Source: Anaerolineae bacterium
Lineage (GTDB): Bacteria; Chloroflexota; Anaerolineae; DRVO01
Reading direction: 5' to 3'
Length of the DNA: 64,000 nucleotides
Assembly (NCBI GenBank): GCA_013178015.1
Contig: JABLXR010000008.1
Span: 1-64,000, forward strand
Shown here: in pieces, positions 35,490 to 44,032 of the stretch
Layout of the letters: every line of letters begins with the position of its first letter
How positions within the stretch are numbered: position 1 is the first letter of the stretch
The notes under the pieces: model-generated
What the model was told of the DNA's origin: nothing
The model's database searches: none
What the model saw: only the letters and a program-made list of their open reading frames with translations
Made by a program: the position numbers and the translations under genes

Positions 35490-36248
35490 ATGTCGCGCCG
35501 CCGCCTTCCGGCGGTGGTTCTGGCCGGTCTGGTAGGAGCGGTCGGTCTGTGTCAGTGCGGGGTGCGTGTATCTACCAGCCCGCCGGCCACGCCCACCAGG
35601 CCCGCCCGGCTGCCAACGCCGGATTCAATAAGTGGTCCCCAGGCGGCCCCACCGTCGGAAAAGGGAGCGGTTGCCAGTTCCACGCGGTCGCCGTCGCTGC
35701 GGACGAACGTCGTCCAGTTGGTCTTGCCGACCGAGATACCGTCGCCCATCCCTACGCCTGTACCTGCCCCGCCCGAGCGCCTGACCATCCCCGACCTGCG
35801 AATGGACGTGGCGGTAGTCCCCGTGGCGTGGACCGTAACGGAGGTGGATGGAACGATGGTGAGCCGCTGGCAGGACCCACCGGTGGGGACAGCCGGTTGG
35901 CACGTGAACTCCGGTCGGCCAGGGTCGGGCACAAACATCGTCATCTCGGGGCACCACAACATCGCCGGACAGGTATTTCGCGACCTCATACTGCTCGAGC
36001 CTGGGCAGATAGTGTCGCTCTGGGCCCAGGGCAGGCGTTACGACTACGTAGTGGCCGAGAAGCTGATCCTACCCGAGCAGGGGGTACCGCAGGAACAGCG
36101 ACTGCAGAACGCGTCGTGGATGCAGCCCACGCTAAACGAGCGGCTGACGCTCATCACCTGCTGGCCGCAGTCCTCCAACACGCACCGGCTGGTGATCTGG
36201 GCTCGGCCCTATCCGGACGCGCCGGTGGCCTCTCTGGCAGAGCGATAG
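35490..36248 (+). CDS. Sortase-family transpeptidase
   Basis: Membrane-anchored cysteine transpeptidase, 252 aa. An N-terminal signal-anchor (RRRLPAVVLAGLVGAVGLC) precedes a Pro/Thr/Ser-rich linker and the sortase barrel from about residue 95. The catalytic triad is visible: His155/156 in ISGHHN, Cys224 in ITCWP and Arg233 in THRLVI. Single-domain shape like class D/E/F enzymes. No LPxTG-type substrate is encoded in the window. I chose ATG 35490 (GAGGAG close upstream, then the signal-anchor); an upstream in-frame extension overlaps flaG and looks non-coding. Confidence 0.85.
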   Translation: MSRRRLPAVVLAGLVGAVGLCQCGVRVSTSPPATPTRPARLPTPDSISGPQAAPPSEKGAVASSTRSPSLRTNVVQLVLPTEIPSPIPTPVPAPPERLTIPDLRMDVAVVPVAWTVTEVDGTMVSRWQDPPVGTAGWHVNSGRPGSGTNIVISGHHNIAGQVFRDLILLEPGQIVSLWAQGRRYDYVVAEKLILPEQGVPQEQRLQNASWMQPTLNERLTLITCWPQSSNTHRLVIWARPYPDAPVASLAER

Positions 36249-36266
36249 CTCCCTCTACCTTGCCTT

Positions 36267-36917
36267 TCACAAGCGCTCGAGCCGACTCCGCATCCGGCTG
36301 AGCTCCTCGTTCACCTCTTCCAGCACCGATACGGTGCGGCGTGCCAGTGAGACTTGTTCCCACTCTGTCTCCGTGAGGGAGGCGGTGCCCGCCACGCTGA
36401 GCACCGAGTCGCGCTGGGCGCTGGCGTCCGTGAGTCCGGAAACCTTCAGTTTGACCAGTCCCGACCCGCAGGCGAGGGTGAGCTCGAGCGTGGCCGTGCG
36501 GCTGACGAACCGCTCGAACGGGCCCTGCACGATGGAGGCGGCGGCTACCCGATCGTAGTGCACAATGGTCTCGCGGTGGCGCCAGTGTCCGCCGGCATAC
36601 CGGGCCACGCCAGGCATGATCTCCAGCCGGGGTGCGGCCGAGGACCGAGCCGCGATCAGCATAGCGACGGTACCGAGGACGGCTAGGAGCAGGAACGTGG
36701 TCAGGCCGGCCAGCGGAGATACAACGCCGGCCAGGGCCAGGCCGGCTACGGCCAGGCTCAGAGATGCCCAGGCAGCAGCTAGAGCGGCGGCACGGCTGTT
36801 GTAGAGCGTCCGGTCAGGGCTGAGGGCGAGGTAGGTGCGTTCTTCCGCCGGCACCGGCAAGTCCGACTCCCCCGGTGGGCGGGAGGGCTGGGGCAACTGG
36901 GGAAACTGAGCTTTCAT
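36267..36917 (-). CDS. PH-domain-like membrane protein, function unknown
   Basis: 216 aa. A Pro-rich N-terminus, two adjacent membrane helices at about 43-90, then a bacterial PH-like domain (HYDRVAAASIVQGPFERFVSRTATL resembles YdbS/DUF304 proteins) and a C-terminal coiled-coil (VLEEVNEELSRMRSRLERL). Begins six bases after larC, so it is probably in the lar transcript; no link to nickel chemistry is apparent. Confidence 0.65.
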   Translation of the reverse strand: MKAQFPQLPQPSRPPGESDLPVPAEERTYLALSPDRTLYNSRAAALAAAWASLSLAVAGLALAGVVSPLAGLTTFLLLAVLGTVAMLIAARSSAAPRLEIMPGVARYAGGHWRHRETIVHYDRVAAASIVQGPFERFVSRTATLELTLACGSGLVKLKVSGLTDASAQRDSVLSVAGTASLTETEWEQVSLARRTVSVLEEVNEELSRMRSRLERL

Positions 36918-36923
36918 CGCGGT

Positions 36924-38090
36924 TCACCTATCGCGATCCAGGGCTGCCAGGGCGGCGGCGTATATGTCCTTTAGGGGTGTCCCCGTGGCCTCGCTGAGAC
37001 GGCGGCAGTCCTCGTATTCGGGAGCAGCATTGACTCGCTCCTCCCCCAGGTAGGCCAGCTTGACCTGCACCATCCCCCATTTGGTCTGAACCGCCACGCT
37101 GTCGCGCCGCAACTTCAGCCGGTCAACCCGGTGATAGCGCACCCCGAGGCTGGTGGTGTGGCGCAGGATGGCCCCGGCGACCGACGGGAGATCGGGTTCG
37201 GGGCACAGGGCGCTGAGCACGAAGCCTGGCCGCCCCTTCTTCATGGTCACGGGCGCCAGAGTGGCGTCGAGCGCCCCGGCCTCGAGGACGAGCTCCATGG
37301 CCCGCGGAAGCCACTCCGGGTTGACGTCGTCGAGGTTGGCTTGCACCTCCATCACCGTGTCCGACTGGGCCCCGTCTGCCCTCTCCCCGAGGAGCAGGCG
37401 GAGCACGTTGGGCCGTCCCTCGGGGTCCCTGGTGCCGGCTCCATAGCCAATGGCCCCGACTACCATCGGGGGCATGGAGGAGCCCCGAGCGAGAGTGGTG
37501 AGGATGGCGGCACCAGTAGGAGTCACCCACTCCCCCTCGGCGTCCACCGACTCCACGGGCCATCCCCGCATCAGCTCGGCCGTCGCCGGAGCAGGGACCG
37601 GGAGTGTTCCGTGCTCGGTAGTCACCCGACCGTGGGTCCAGGGCAGGGGTGAGCCATAGACCTCCTCCACTCCCAGCAGATCCAGTCCCACGCAAGCTCC
37701 CACGATATCCACGATGCTGTCCACGGCGCCCACCTCGTGGAAGTGGACTTGTTCCAGGCTCACCCCGTGCACGTGGGCCTCCGCCTCGCCCAGGCGGCGG
37801 AAGACGGCCAGAGCCATGTCGCGCGCCCGCGGGGAGATACCGCTCGACCGGATCATCTCCGCTATGTCGCTGTAATGGCGGTGGTGATGGCTCTCTTCGG
37901 CGGCGACCTGGGCCAGGGTAGCCCTCAGCCCGGCCCGCCGAACGGTAGCCGGGCGCAGGCTCCAGCCGGGCAACTGGAGAAGCCGCAGCTGCTCGGTGAG
38001 GCGGGACACGTCGAGCCCGGCGTCGAGCAGGGCCCCCAGGACCATATCCCCCGAGATCCCCGAAGCACAGTCGAGATAGCAGACCCTCAA
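36924..38090 (-). CDS. larC: Nickel-pincer cofactor biosynthesis nickel chelatase LarC
   Basis: Inserts nickel into the thiolated pyridinium nucleotide to give the NPN cofactor (cyclometallase). 388 aa in one continuous frame; in Lactiplantibacillus larC needs a programmed frameshift, which is not needed here. Family features: YLDCASGISGDMVLGALLDAG at the N-terminus, HHHRHYSDI (His-rich, metal), VHFHEVGAVDSIVDIVG and TPTGAAILTTLA. Overlaps larB by four bases (ATGA). Confidence 0.95.
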   Translation of the reverse strand: MRVCYLDCASGISGDMVLGALLDAGLDVSRLTEQLRLLQLPGWSLRPATVRRAGLRATLAQVAAEESHHHRHYSDIAEMIRSSGISPRARDMALAVFRRLGEAEAHVHGVSLEQVHFHEVGAVDSIVDIVGACVGLDLLGVEEVYGSPLPWTHGRVTTEHGTLPVPAPATAELMRGWPVESVDAEGEWVTPTGAAILTTLARGSSMPPMVVGAIGYGAGTRDPEGRPNVLRLLLGERADGAQSDTVMEVQANLDDVNPEWLPRAMELVLEAGALDATLAPVTMKKGRPGFVLSALCPEPDLPSVAGAILRHTTSLGVRYHRVDRLKLRRDSVAVQTKWGMVQVKLAYLGEERVNAAPEYEDCRRLSEATGTPLKDIYAAALAALDRDR

Positions 38091-38863
38091 GACTCCTCCT
38101 TGCCGGCGGGGACACTGATGGCTCGCATGATGGTGCTGGCAAAGTAGGCAGCCCCGAAGCCGTTGTCTATGTTCACCACTGCCACGCCGGAAGCGCAGGA
38201 ATTAAGCATGGTGAACAGGGGTGCCAATCCTCCTAGGCTGGTACCGTACCCGACGCTGGTGGGCACGGCCACCACGGGGGCGCTGATCATGCCACCCACG
38301 ACGCTGGCGAGGGCGCCCTCCATGCCGGCCACCACGATCACCACGGTGGCGCCGGAAATGAGGTCCAGATGAGCGAGCAGCCGATGGATGCCCGCCACGC
38401 CTACGTCGTAGACGTGCTCGACCCGATTGCCAAAGTACCGCGCAGTAACGACCGCTTCCTCAGCCACGGGTGAGTCCGAGGTGCCGGCGCTCACCACCGC
38501 GATGTAACGATCGCCCTTCGCCTCCGGGGGATCGCCTGTGGCGATGACGCGGGCGCCATCGTAGTAACGGGATTCGGGCATCCGCTCCTTGACGGCTTCG
38601 AAGTGGGCGGCGCTGGCCCGTGTCGCCAGGGCCAAAGAGCCGTTCGCGGCCAGTCGGCTCATTATGAGAGCGACCTGCTCCGGTGTCTTTCCCTGGGCGA
38701 AAACCACCTCCGGGAAGCCGCGGCGGAGCTGGCGGTGATGATCAATGTGGGCGAAGCCTACGTCCTCAAAGGGGAGCGAGCGCAGCTTCTCCAGGGCCGC
38801 CTCGACGGAGAGGGAGCCGGCACGAACCGCGCCTAGGAGCTCCGCTAGGTACGCGTCGTTCAC
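38087..38863 (-). CDS. larB: Nickel-pincer cofactor biosynthesis carboxylase LarB
   Basis: Carboxylates and hydrolyses nicotinate adenine dinucleotide, the first step of NPN synthesis. 258 aa; the C-terminal part is PurE-like. Seen: ARVIATGDPPEAKG, AVVSAGTSDSPVAEEAV, VVVAGMEGALASVVGG and VAVPTSVGYGTSLGGLAPL. Overlaps larE and larC by four bases on each side, so the three are one translation-coupled unit. Confidence 0.94.
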   Translation of the reverse strand: MNDAYLAELLGAVRAGSLSVEAALEKLRSLPFEDVGFAHIDHHRQLRRGFPEVVFAQGKTPEQVALIMSRLAANGSLALATRASAAHFEAVKERMPESRYYDGARVIATGDPPEAKGDRYIAVVSAGTSDSPVAEEAVVTARYFGNRVEHVYDVGVAGIHRLLAHLDLISGATVVIVVAGMEGALASVVGGMISAPVVAVPTSVGYGTSLGGLAPLFTMLNSCASGVAVVNIDNGFGAAYFASTIMRAISVPAGKEES

Positions 38864-39666
38864 GGGAGGGCCTCGTTGAGACTGCCGGTGCGGTACCCCT
38901 CCAGGTCCAGAGCCACGTAGCGGTAGCCCAGCTCCTTGATGGCGGCGCAGACCTGGCCTCGGGCCTCGACCAGGATGGGGATCTGTTCCGGAGGCACTTC
39001 GATGCGGGCCACATCGCCGTGGTCGCGCAGCCGATACTGCCTTAGGCCCAGGCCGGCCAGCACCTGCTCCCCGGCCTCGATCCGGCGCAGGGTCTCCTCG
39101 GTCAGAGGAGTGCCGTAAGGAACGCGGGAGGCCAGGCAGGCGAAACTGGGCAGCTCGGCGGTAGGCAGCCCCAAGGCGCGGGAGGCCTGGCGGATGTCTT
39201 CCTTGCTCAGGCCGGCCTCGCGCAACGGGCTGAGCACGCCCAGCTCCGCGGCGGCGCGCATTCCGGGACGATACTCTGCACCGTCATCAAGGTTGGTGCC
39301 GTCGGCCAAGTGAGGGAAACCTCGAGCCTGTGCCAACTCCCGAAGCTGGCCGAACCGGAGGCGCTTGCACACATAGCAGCGGTCTGGACGATTGGCCACG
39401 AAGTCGGGCTCGTCGAACTCGGAAGATGGCACCACCAGGTGCTCCACGCCCAGGGCGCGGGCCAGAGCCTGAGCACGCTCCCGCTCAGCGGCGGTGGAGA
39501 CGGGGGAGTCGGCCGTGATGGCCAAGACATGCTCCTGTCCCAGGGTATCCACGGCTACCTTCAGCAGTAGGGTGCTGTCCACCCCTCCGGAGTAGGCGAT
39601 GGCGAGACGGCCCAGTCGGCACAGCCGCCGACGCAATCGGTCCAGCTTGGGGTCAAGATTCGCCAA
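38860..39666 (-). CDS. larE: Pyridinium-dinucleotide sulfurtransferase LarE (probable Fe-S type)
   Basis: Adds sulfur to the NPN precursor after ATP-dependent adenylation. 268 aa from this start. PP-loop SGGVDS at residues 26-31. Cys97 and Cys100 in RCYVCK and Cys177 in SFACLASR form a three-Cys set. Known sacrificial LarE enzymes use only the Cys176-type residue, while three-Cys versions carry a 4Fe-4S cluster and act catalytically; this protein fits the latter (inference). TTG 39666 has GAGGAG upstream and lies after the mapped promoter; the in-frame ATG at 39756 would precede the transcript start. Confidence 0.88.
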   Translation of the reverse strand: MANLDPKLDRLRRRLCRLGRLAIAYSGGVDSTLLLKVAVDTLGQEHVLAITADSPVSTAAERERAQALARALGVEHLVVPSSEFDEPDFVANRPDRCYVCKRLRFGQLRELAQARGFPHLADGTNLDDGAEYRPGMRAAAELGVLSPLREAGLSKEDIRQASRALGLPTAELPSFACLASRVPYGTPLTEETLRRIEAGEQVLAGLGLRQYRLRDHGDVARIEVPPEQIPILVEARGQVCAAIKELGYRYVALDLEGYRTGSLNEALP

Positions 39667-39715
39667 GATCTGATGACTCCTCTGACGGTGCCGCGACTCA
39701 CGCGTGATGTAAGGG

Positions 39716-39744
39716 ATATTACAGCGCGTACTGGCGAGTAACAA
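39716..39744 (-). promoter_or_regulatory. Promoter of the larEBC operon
   Basis: Minus strand TTGTTA (39739-39744), 17 bases, TAATAT (39716-39721). The predicted start near 39709 leaves about 43 bases to the TTG start of larE. Confidence 0.7.
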
Positions 39745-40079
39745 CCCACGGGGCATCGCAGCCAGCCGCGCTGCCGCTCTCGGCCGGTGTGGAGGGGAGC
39801 GGGTGACGGGGAGACAGGGCGACGCGGAGAAGGGTGCATGACGCGGGCAAGGAAGAACTCGCTCCTTCCCCCGCAGCCGAGTCAGGCGTCAGTCCCCTTG
39901 GCCCGCGCCCAGATGGTAGCCCACACGGAGCTCTCGTTCCCCGGGGCACAGGCGGAGCTACACTCCCCGCTCCCCGCGGCGCTGCTGCGCCAATCGCCAG
40001 GTGGCCCAGGCTATCGCCCACCGGAGCCGTGTGCTGCCCGCTCCCGGAGCACACGGCTCGCTGTAAGGCAATGATGCCC
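39745..40079. other. Intergenic region with a perfect hairpin downstream of ridA
   Basis: About 335 bases. Near the ridA end is a 12-bp perfect inverted repeat, GAGCCGTGTGCT (40024-40035) and AGCACACGGCTC (40048-40059), loop 12 bases, 20 bases after the ridA stop on the minus strand. No T-run follows, so it is at best a weak terminator of the leuS-ridA unit. The rest shows no gene. Confidence 0.5.
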
Positions 40080-40466
40080 TCAGTCCTCCAGGATCGCAAC
40101 CGCCTCGATCTCGACCAAGGCGTCCAGGGGTATGCGGGCGGCCTGAACGGTGGTGCGGGCAGGCGGGTTCTCGGGGAAGAACTCAGCGTACACGGCGTTC
40201 ATCGCCTGAAAGTCGTCCATGTTCGCCAGGAACACGGTGGTCTTCACCACGTTCTGTAGGGAGGTGCCCGCTGCCTCCAAGATGGCGGCCAGGTTACGCA
40301 GCGTCTGCCGGGTCTGAGCTTCTATACCCTCGGCCATCTTGCGCGTGGCCGGGTCGAGGCCGGCCTGGCCGGCGGTGTAGACCATGTTGCCGGCGATGAC
40401 GGCGTGGGAGTAGGGGCCGATGGCGCGGGGAGCGCCGGGTGCCAAGAGCGTACGTCGATCTGGCAT
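40080..40466 (-). CDS. ridA: RidA-family enamine/imine deaminase
   Basis: Hydrolyses reactive 2-aminoacrylate-type enamines from PLP enzymes. 128 aa, normal. Motifs: AIGPYSHAVIAGNMVYTAGQ, VVKTTVFLANMDDF, and PARTTVQAARIPLDALVEIEAVA with the substrate-binding Arg. Lies 14 bases after leuS and shares its transcript. Confidence 0.94.
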   Translation of the reverse strand: MPDRRTLLAPGAPRAIGPYSHAVIAGNMVYTAGQAGLDPATRKMAEGIEAQTRQTLRNLAAILEAAGTSLQNVVKTTVFLANMDDFQAMNAVYAEFFPENPPARTTVQAARIPLDALVEIEAVAILED

Positions 40467-40480
40467 GAGTTCCTCCTAGT

Positions 40481-42934
40481 TCAGCGGGCCACTATGTTGA
40501 CCACTTTGCCCGCGGCGTATATCACCTTCTGTATCTTCTTGCCATCTAGGTGCCTTTGAGCGCCGGGGGTAGCCAGAGCCAACTCCCGCACCTGCTCCTC
40601 GGGTGCATCGGGCTCGATCTCGATCTTGTCTCGCACCCGGCCGTTTACCTGCACCACCACGGTCACCACCTCGTCGCGGGCCAGGCCTTCGTCCCACTTG
40701 GGCCAGGGCTGGAGGTGAATGCTGTAGGGCATTCCCATACGTTCCCAGAGCTCCTCGGTGATGTGAGGGCAGGACGGGGCAAGCAGCAGAAGCAGTGTCT
40801 GCAGGGCTTCCCGCCAGATGGGGCGGACGGCTAGCTCGGTCTGCTTGGCCTTGACCAGGTAATTATTGTACTCCATCAGGGCTGCCAGCATGGTGTTGAA
40901 GTGGAAGCCCTCCATGTCGTCGGTGACCTTGCGGATGGTCTTGTGCATGATCCGCTGCAGGTCGCGCTCGGCCCGGCCCATGTCCTCGACGGGCTGCGGC
41001 TGCTCGGGCGCAGGGTCTACGATGAGCGCCCAGACGCGGTTCAAGAAACGGAACACCCCGTCGATGCCGCGGCTGCTCCAGGGGCCGCCCTCCTCCCAGG
41101 GACCGATGAACATCAGGTAGGCGCGGACAGAATCGGCGCCCATGGTGTTGACGTAGTCATCGGGGTTCACCACGTTGCCCCGCGACTTGCTCATCTTCTC
41201 GTTGTCCTCGCCGAGGATGATGCCCTGGTTGAAGAGACGCAGCATGGGCTCGTCATGGTCTAGGATACCCATGTCCCGGCATGCCTTGGTGAAGAAGCGG
41301 GTGTAGAGCAGGTGCATGGTGGCGTGCTCGATGCCGCCAGTGTACTGATCCACCGGCATCCAGTAGTTGCCCTCGACGGGGTCGAAGGGGCCCTTGTCAT
41401 AGCCTGGGCTGGTGTAGCGCATGTGGTACCAGGACGAGCACATGAAGGTGTCCATGGTGTCAGTCTCCCGCTCCGCCGGTCCGCCACAGGTGGGGCAGGT
41501 GGTGTACCGGAAGCCCTCGTGGTACTTGAGGGGCGACTCGCCCGTGGGCAGGAACTCGGCATCCTCGGGGAGCAGCACCGGCAAGTCCTCCTCTGGGACG
41601 GGGACTGTGCCACACCTCTCGCAGTAGACTATTGGTATGGGCGCCCCCCAGTAGCGCTGACGGGATATGAGCCAATCGTGCAGGCGGTAGTGCACCTTGC
41701 GTTCGCCGATGCCCTGCTCCTCCATGTAGTCGGCGATTCGGTGCCAAGCCTCCGACGAAGGCAGCCCATCGAACTGCCCCGAGTTGACCATGGTGCCTTC
41801 TTCCAGGTACGCCTGCTCCAGCGGTTTGCCGTCCCAGTCGGGTGGCGCGATGACCACGGGAATGCCCAGGCCATAGCGGCGAGCGAAGTCGAAGTCTCGC
41901 TCGTCATGGGCCGGCACGCCCATGATCGCGCCAGTGCCGTAGGTGGTCAGCACGTAGTCGGCGACGTATATGGGCACCTGTTGGCCGTTCATGGGGTTCA
42001 CGGCGTAGGTGCCTATGAATACGCCATCGCGCTCCCTTTCGGTGCTGAGGCGCTCGACTTCGCTCTGACGCAGGGCCCGCTCGCGGTAACGCTGTACCTC
42101 AGGCAGCCGGTCGGTGGCAGTGAGGATCTCCACTAGCTCATGCTCCGGGGCCAGGACGGCGAAGGTCATGCCGTACACGGTATCAGGCCGGGTGGTGAAC
42201 ACGCGGATCTTCAGGTGGCTGTCAGCTACAGGCAGATCGAACTCCACGCCCTCGCTTCGGCCGATCCAGTTGGTCTGCATAGCTCTCACCCGCTCCGGCC
42301 ACTCGATACCGCTGAAGTCCAGCAGCTCCTCGGCGTATCGGGTCATGCGCAACAGCCACTGCTCCAGCTCGCGCTTGACCACCGGAGTGGCGCACCGCTC
42401 GCAGTGACGGTCGTCGCCCCAGACCTGCTCGCGGGCCAGGGTGGTGTTGCACACCGGGCAGAAGTCTACCGAGGCCCTGGCACGGTAGGCCAGGCCGTGC
42501 TTATAGAACTGGAGGAAGAACCACTGCGTCCAACGGTAGTAGTCGGGCAGGCAGGAGACTATCTCTCGGTCCCAGTCGAACATGGCGCCCATGGTCTTGA
42601 GCTGGCTGCGCATGCGGGCGACGTTGTCGAGGGTCCAGGTCAGAGGATGGATGCCATGTCTGATGGCGGCATTCTCTGCCGGCAGGCCGAAGGCATCGAA
42701 GCCCATGGGGAACATGACGTTGTGACCCTGCATGCGGATGTAGCGTGCCTTGGCGTCTGACGGCGCCATGGCATACCAGTGTCCGATGTGGAGATCGCCG
42801 CTGGTGTAGGGCAGCATGGTGAGGAAGTAGTACTTGGGGAGAGGGCTATCCATGCTGACGTTGTAGAGGCGGTCCTCAGCCCAACGTCTTTGCCACTTCT
42901 TCTCGATCTCCGGTGCTCGGTATTCCTCGGCCAT
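40481..42934 (-). CDS. leuS: Leucyl-tRNA synthetase
   Basis: Charges tRNA-Leu. 817 aa, class Ia. The catalytic signatures are HIGHWYAM near residue 49 and KMSKSRGN near 575. The CP1 editing domain is present (TYGTGAIMGVPAHDERD), and zinc-type Cys pairs occur in FCPVCN and HCERCA. The C-terminal anticodon-binding and leucine-specific regions look complete (SCPHITEELWERMG). ATG with GGAGG upstream. Controlled by the Leu T-box just before it. Confidence 0.98.
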   Translation of the reverse strand: MAEEYRAPEIEKKWQRRWAEDRLYNVSMDSPLPKYYFLTMLPYTSGDLHIGHWYAMAPSDAKARYIRMQGHNVMFPMGFDAFGLPAENAAIRHGIHPLTWTLDNVARMRSQLKTMGAMFDWDREIVSCLPDYYRWTQWFFLQFYKHGLAYRARASVDFCPVCNTTLAREQVWGDDRHCERCATPVVKRELEQWLLRMTRYAEELLDFSGIEWPERVRAMQTNWIGRSEGVEFDLPVADSHLKIRVFTTRPDTVYGMTFAVLAPEHELVEILTATDRLPEVQRYRERALRQSEVERLSTERERDGVFIGTYAVNPMNGQQVPIYVADYVLTTYGTGAIMGVPAHDERDFDFARRYGLGIPVVIAPPDWDGKPLEQAYLEEGTMVNSGQFDGLPSSEAWHRIADYMEEQGIGERKVHYRLHDWLISRQRYWGAPIPIVYCERCGTVPVPEEDLPVLLPEDAEFLPTGESPLKYHEGFRYTTCPTCGGPAERETDTMDTFMCSSWYHMRYTSPGYDKGPFDPVEGNYWMPVDQYTGGIEHATMHLLYTRFFTKACRDMGILDHDEPMLRLFNQGIILGEDNEKMSKSRGNVVNPDDYVNTMGADSVRAYLMFIGPWEEGGPWSSRGIDGVFRFLNRVWALIVDPAPEQPQPVEDMGRAERDLQRIMHKTIRKVTDDMEGFHFNTMLAALMEYNNYLVKAKQTELAVRPIWREALQTLLLLLAPSCPHITEELWERMGMPYSIHLQPWPKWDEGLARDEVVTVVVQVNGRVRDKIEIEPDAPEEQVRELALATPGAQRHLDGKKIQKVIYAAGKVVNIVAR

Positions 42935-42954
42935 CGTTCCTCCTGGTGCCCACT

Positions 42955-42994
42955 AATAACAGAAGAGCCCTCGTCCGTTCAGGGACGAGGGCTC
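42955..42994 (-). terminator. T-box-controlled terminator before leuS
   Basis: GAGCCCTCGTCC (42983-42994), 6-base loop, complement (42965-42976), then TTCTGTTATT on the minus strand. Its 5' arm shares the CCCT used in the antiterminator, so the two forms exclude each other. It is also the only terminator after the two tRNA-Ala genes. Confidence 0.92.
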
Positions 42995-43035
42995 GCTCGC
43001 GGTACCACCCTGCTTGGCGGTGCATCAGGCTAAGG

Positions 43036-43107
43036 TGGAGCTGAGGGGATTTGAACCCCTGACCCCTTGTCTGCCAGACAAGTGCTCTCCCACTGAGCTA
43101 CAGCCCC
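43036..43107 (-). tRNA. tRNA-Ala (anticodon GGC), nested in the leuS T-box leader
   Basis: 72-base cloverleaf. Acceptor GGGGCTG/CAGCTCC contains the G3-U70 alanine identity pair; anticodon stem CTTGT/ACAAG around the loop CTGGCAG gives GGC; D-arm GCTC/GAGC with GG in the loop; T-arm AGGGGTTCAAATCCCCT. The discriminator A is followed by CCT, so the full CCA is not encoded. It lies between the Stem I/II part and the antiterminator of the Leu T-box, same strand. Confidence 0.95.
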
Positions 43108-43312
43108 AGATGTCGGACGTCGGGCGCACCGCCCGCTCGAAGGTGTGTAACGTCACCGCTCGGCGCCACTTACTACGATTCAGCGGCGCGGCTCGGGGGC
43201 GAGTTCGGCCTTGCGGGCGGCCTCCGGCGCCCTCGCCGGGGTCCCACCGCTCCACCCGGCTCTCTGCGAGGCTGGCCTAGTACTCCCCGTCACAGCCTTT
43301 GCGCTATTCGGC

Positions 43313-43388
<76 letters not shown>

Positions 43389-43400
43389 AAAGCAAAGTTC

Positions 43401-43429
43401 ATTGTACCGCGAGGCCAGCCGAGTGTCAA
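43401..43429 (-). promoter_or_regulatory. Strong sigma-70 promoter for tRNA-Ala(CGC) - T-box - tRNA-Ala(GGC) - leuS - ridA
   Basis: Minus strand TTGACA (43424-43429), 17 bases, TACAAT (43401-43406): a perfect -35 and five of six in the -10. The predicted start is about six bases before the first tRNA. Confidence 0.85.
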
Positions 43430-44032
43430 AACGGCAGCGCTTATTGGGTAGGCGTTATCTGCAGTGAGACCCGGCAACTGGACACGATACCGGGCATTTC
43501 AGGGCCTTCATCGCTCGGTCCTGGGCGCGACGCATGCGCCGGCGGAGCCCCAGCGGCTCGGCTTCACCCGCCAGAAGCCCTCATCGGCCGTATGGAACCG
43601 GGAGCAGTTGCCCTGACGTGGAAGCATCTGTCAGAACCGAGGGCTCAGTCGCCGCGCACTGGCGTTGACTCTCAGAGTGCCAGGAAGATCCAGAGGCCAT
43701 AACGAGCGGATCGGCGGCAGGCTTCCCTTGTGGGCCGATCCCGTGCTTCGTCACCATCAACAGCGGGCCGGGCGAATACAAGATTCGCCCCTACGGCAAG
43801 AATGGCCGACGTATACGGGAGGACTGGCCGGCGTACATGGCCGCAGAGATCGGCACATATGGCAGGAATGACCAGCACATGTGGCAGGACTGGCCGGCGT
43901 GCAGCGTCGCTGCCGCAATTCGCCCCCCGAACTGAGATGGACCCACGGCTCGAGGATCGGGGAACGGATACGTCCGGGTGGCCGTCGGCCCGGGTGAACC
44001 GGCCGGATAGACGTGTCTAGCCGCGTCTCTGG
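43430..44032. other. Intergenic region with degenerate tandem repeats
   Basis: About 600 bases without a convincing gene. Between 43792 and 43902 a 45-base segment occurs twice, 66 bases apart, with 34 of 45 bases the same. One frame (43669-43935) is open for 88 codons across it and repeats the peptide pattern YG-K/R-N...DWPA, but has no start codon with an SD. It could be a decayed gene or simple sequence expansion. Confidence 0.45.

Larger units (their letters stand above)
42955..43302 (-). ncRNA. T-box leader of leuS (Leu specifier CUC) interrupted by a tRNA-Ala gene
   Basis: Minus strand. Stem I base: GGCT with AGCC and a K-turn-like TGA/GA. The specifier bulge has AGTA on the 5' side and GAA-CTC on the 3' side; the specifier CTC (43201-43203) is a leucine codon. 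Distal Stem I shows AGAGAGCCGGG and GGTGGGA, the known interdigitating loop elements. Stem II with AGTA and a CGTTA segment (IIA/B) follow, then a small hairpin GGGCG/CGCCC (Stem III-like). A complete tRNA-Ala (43036-43107) comes next, and finally the T-box AGGGTGGTACCGCG (42998-43011) whose AGGG can pair with the CCCT at 42981-42984 to make the antiterminator. The specifier agrees with the downstream gene. Confidence 0.9.

Noticed and set aside
36924-38090. Frameshifted larC1/larC2 as in Lactiplantibacillus
   Set aside because: The frame is continuous for 388 codons with both parts present.
43108-43312. A separate promoter for leuS between the two tRNA-Ala genes
   Set aside because: I found no -35/-10 pair there; the stretch is fully used by T-box Stem I and II.
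43669-43935. Possible small gene over the degenerate repeats
   Set aside because: No start codon with SD and repetitive sequence; kept only as a repeat region.
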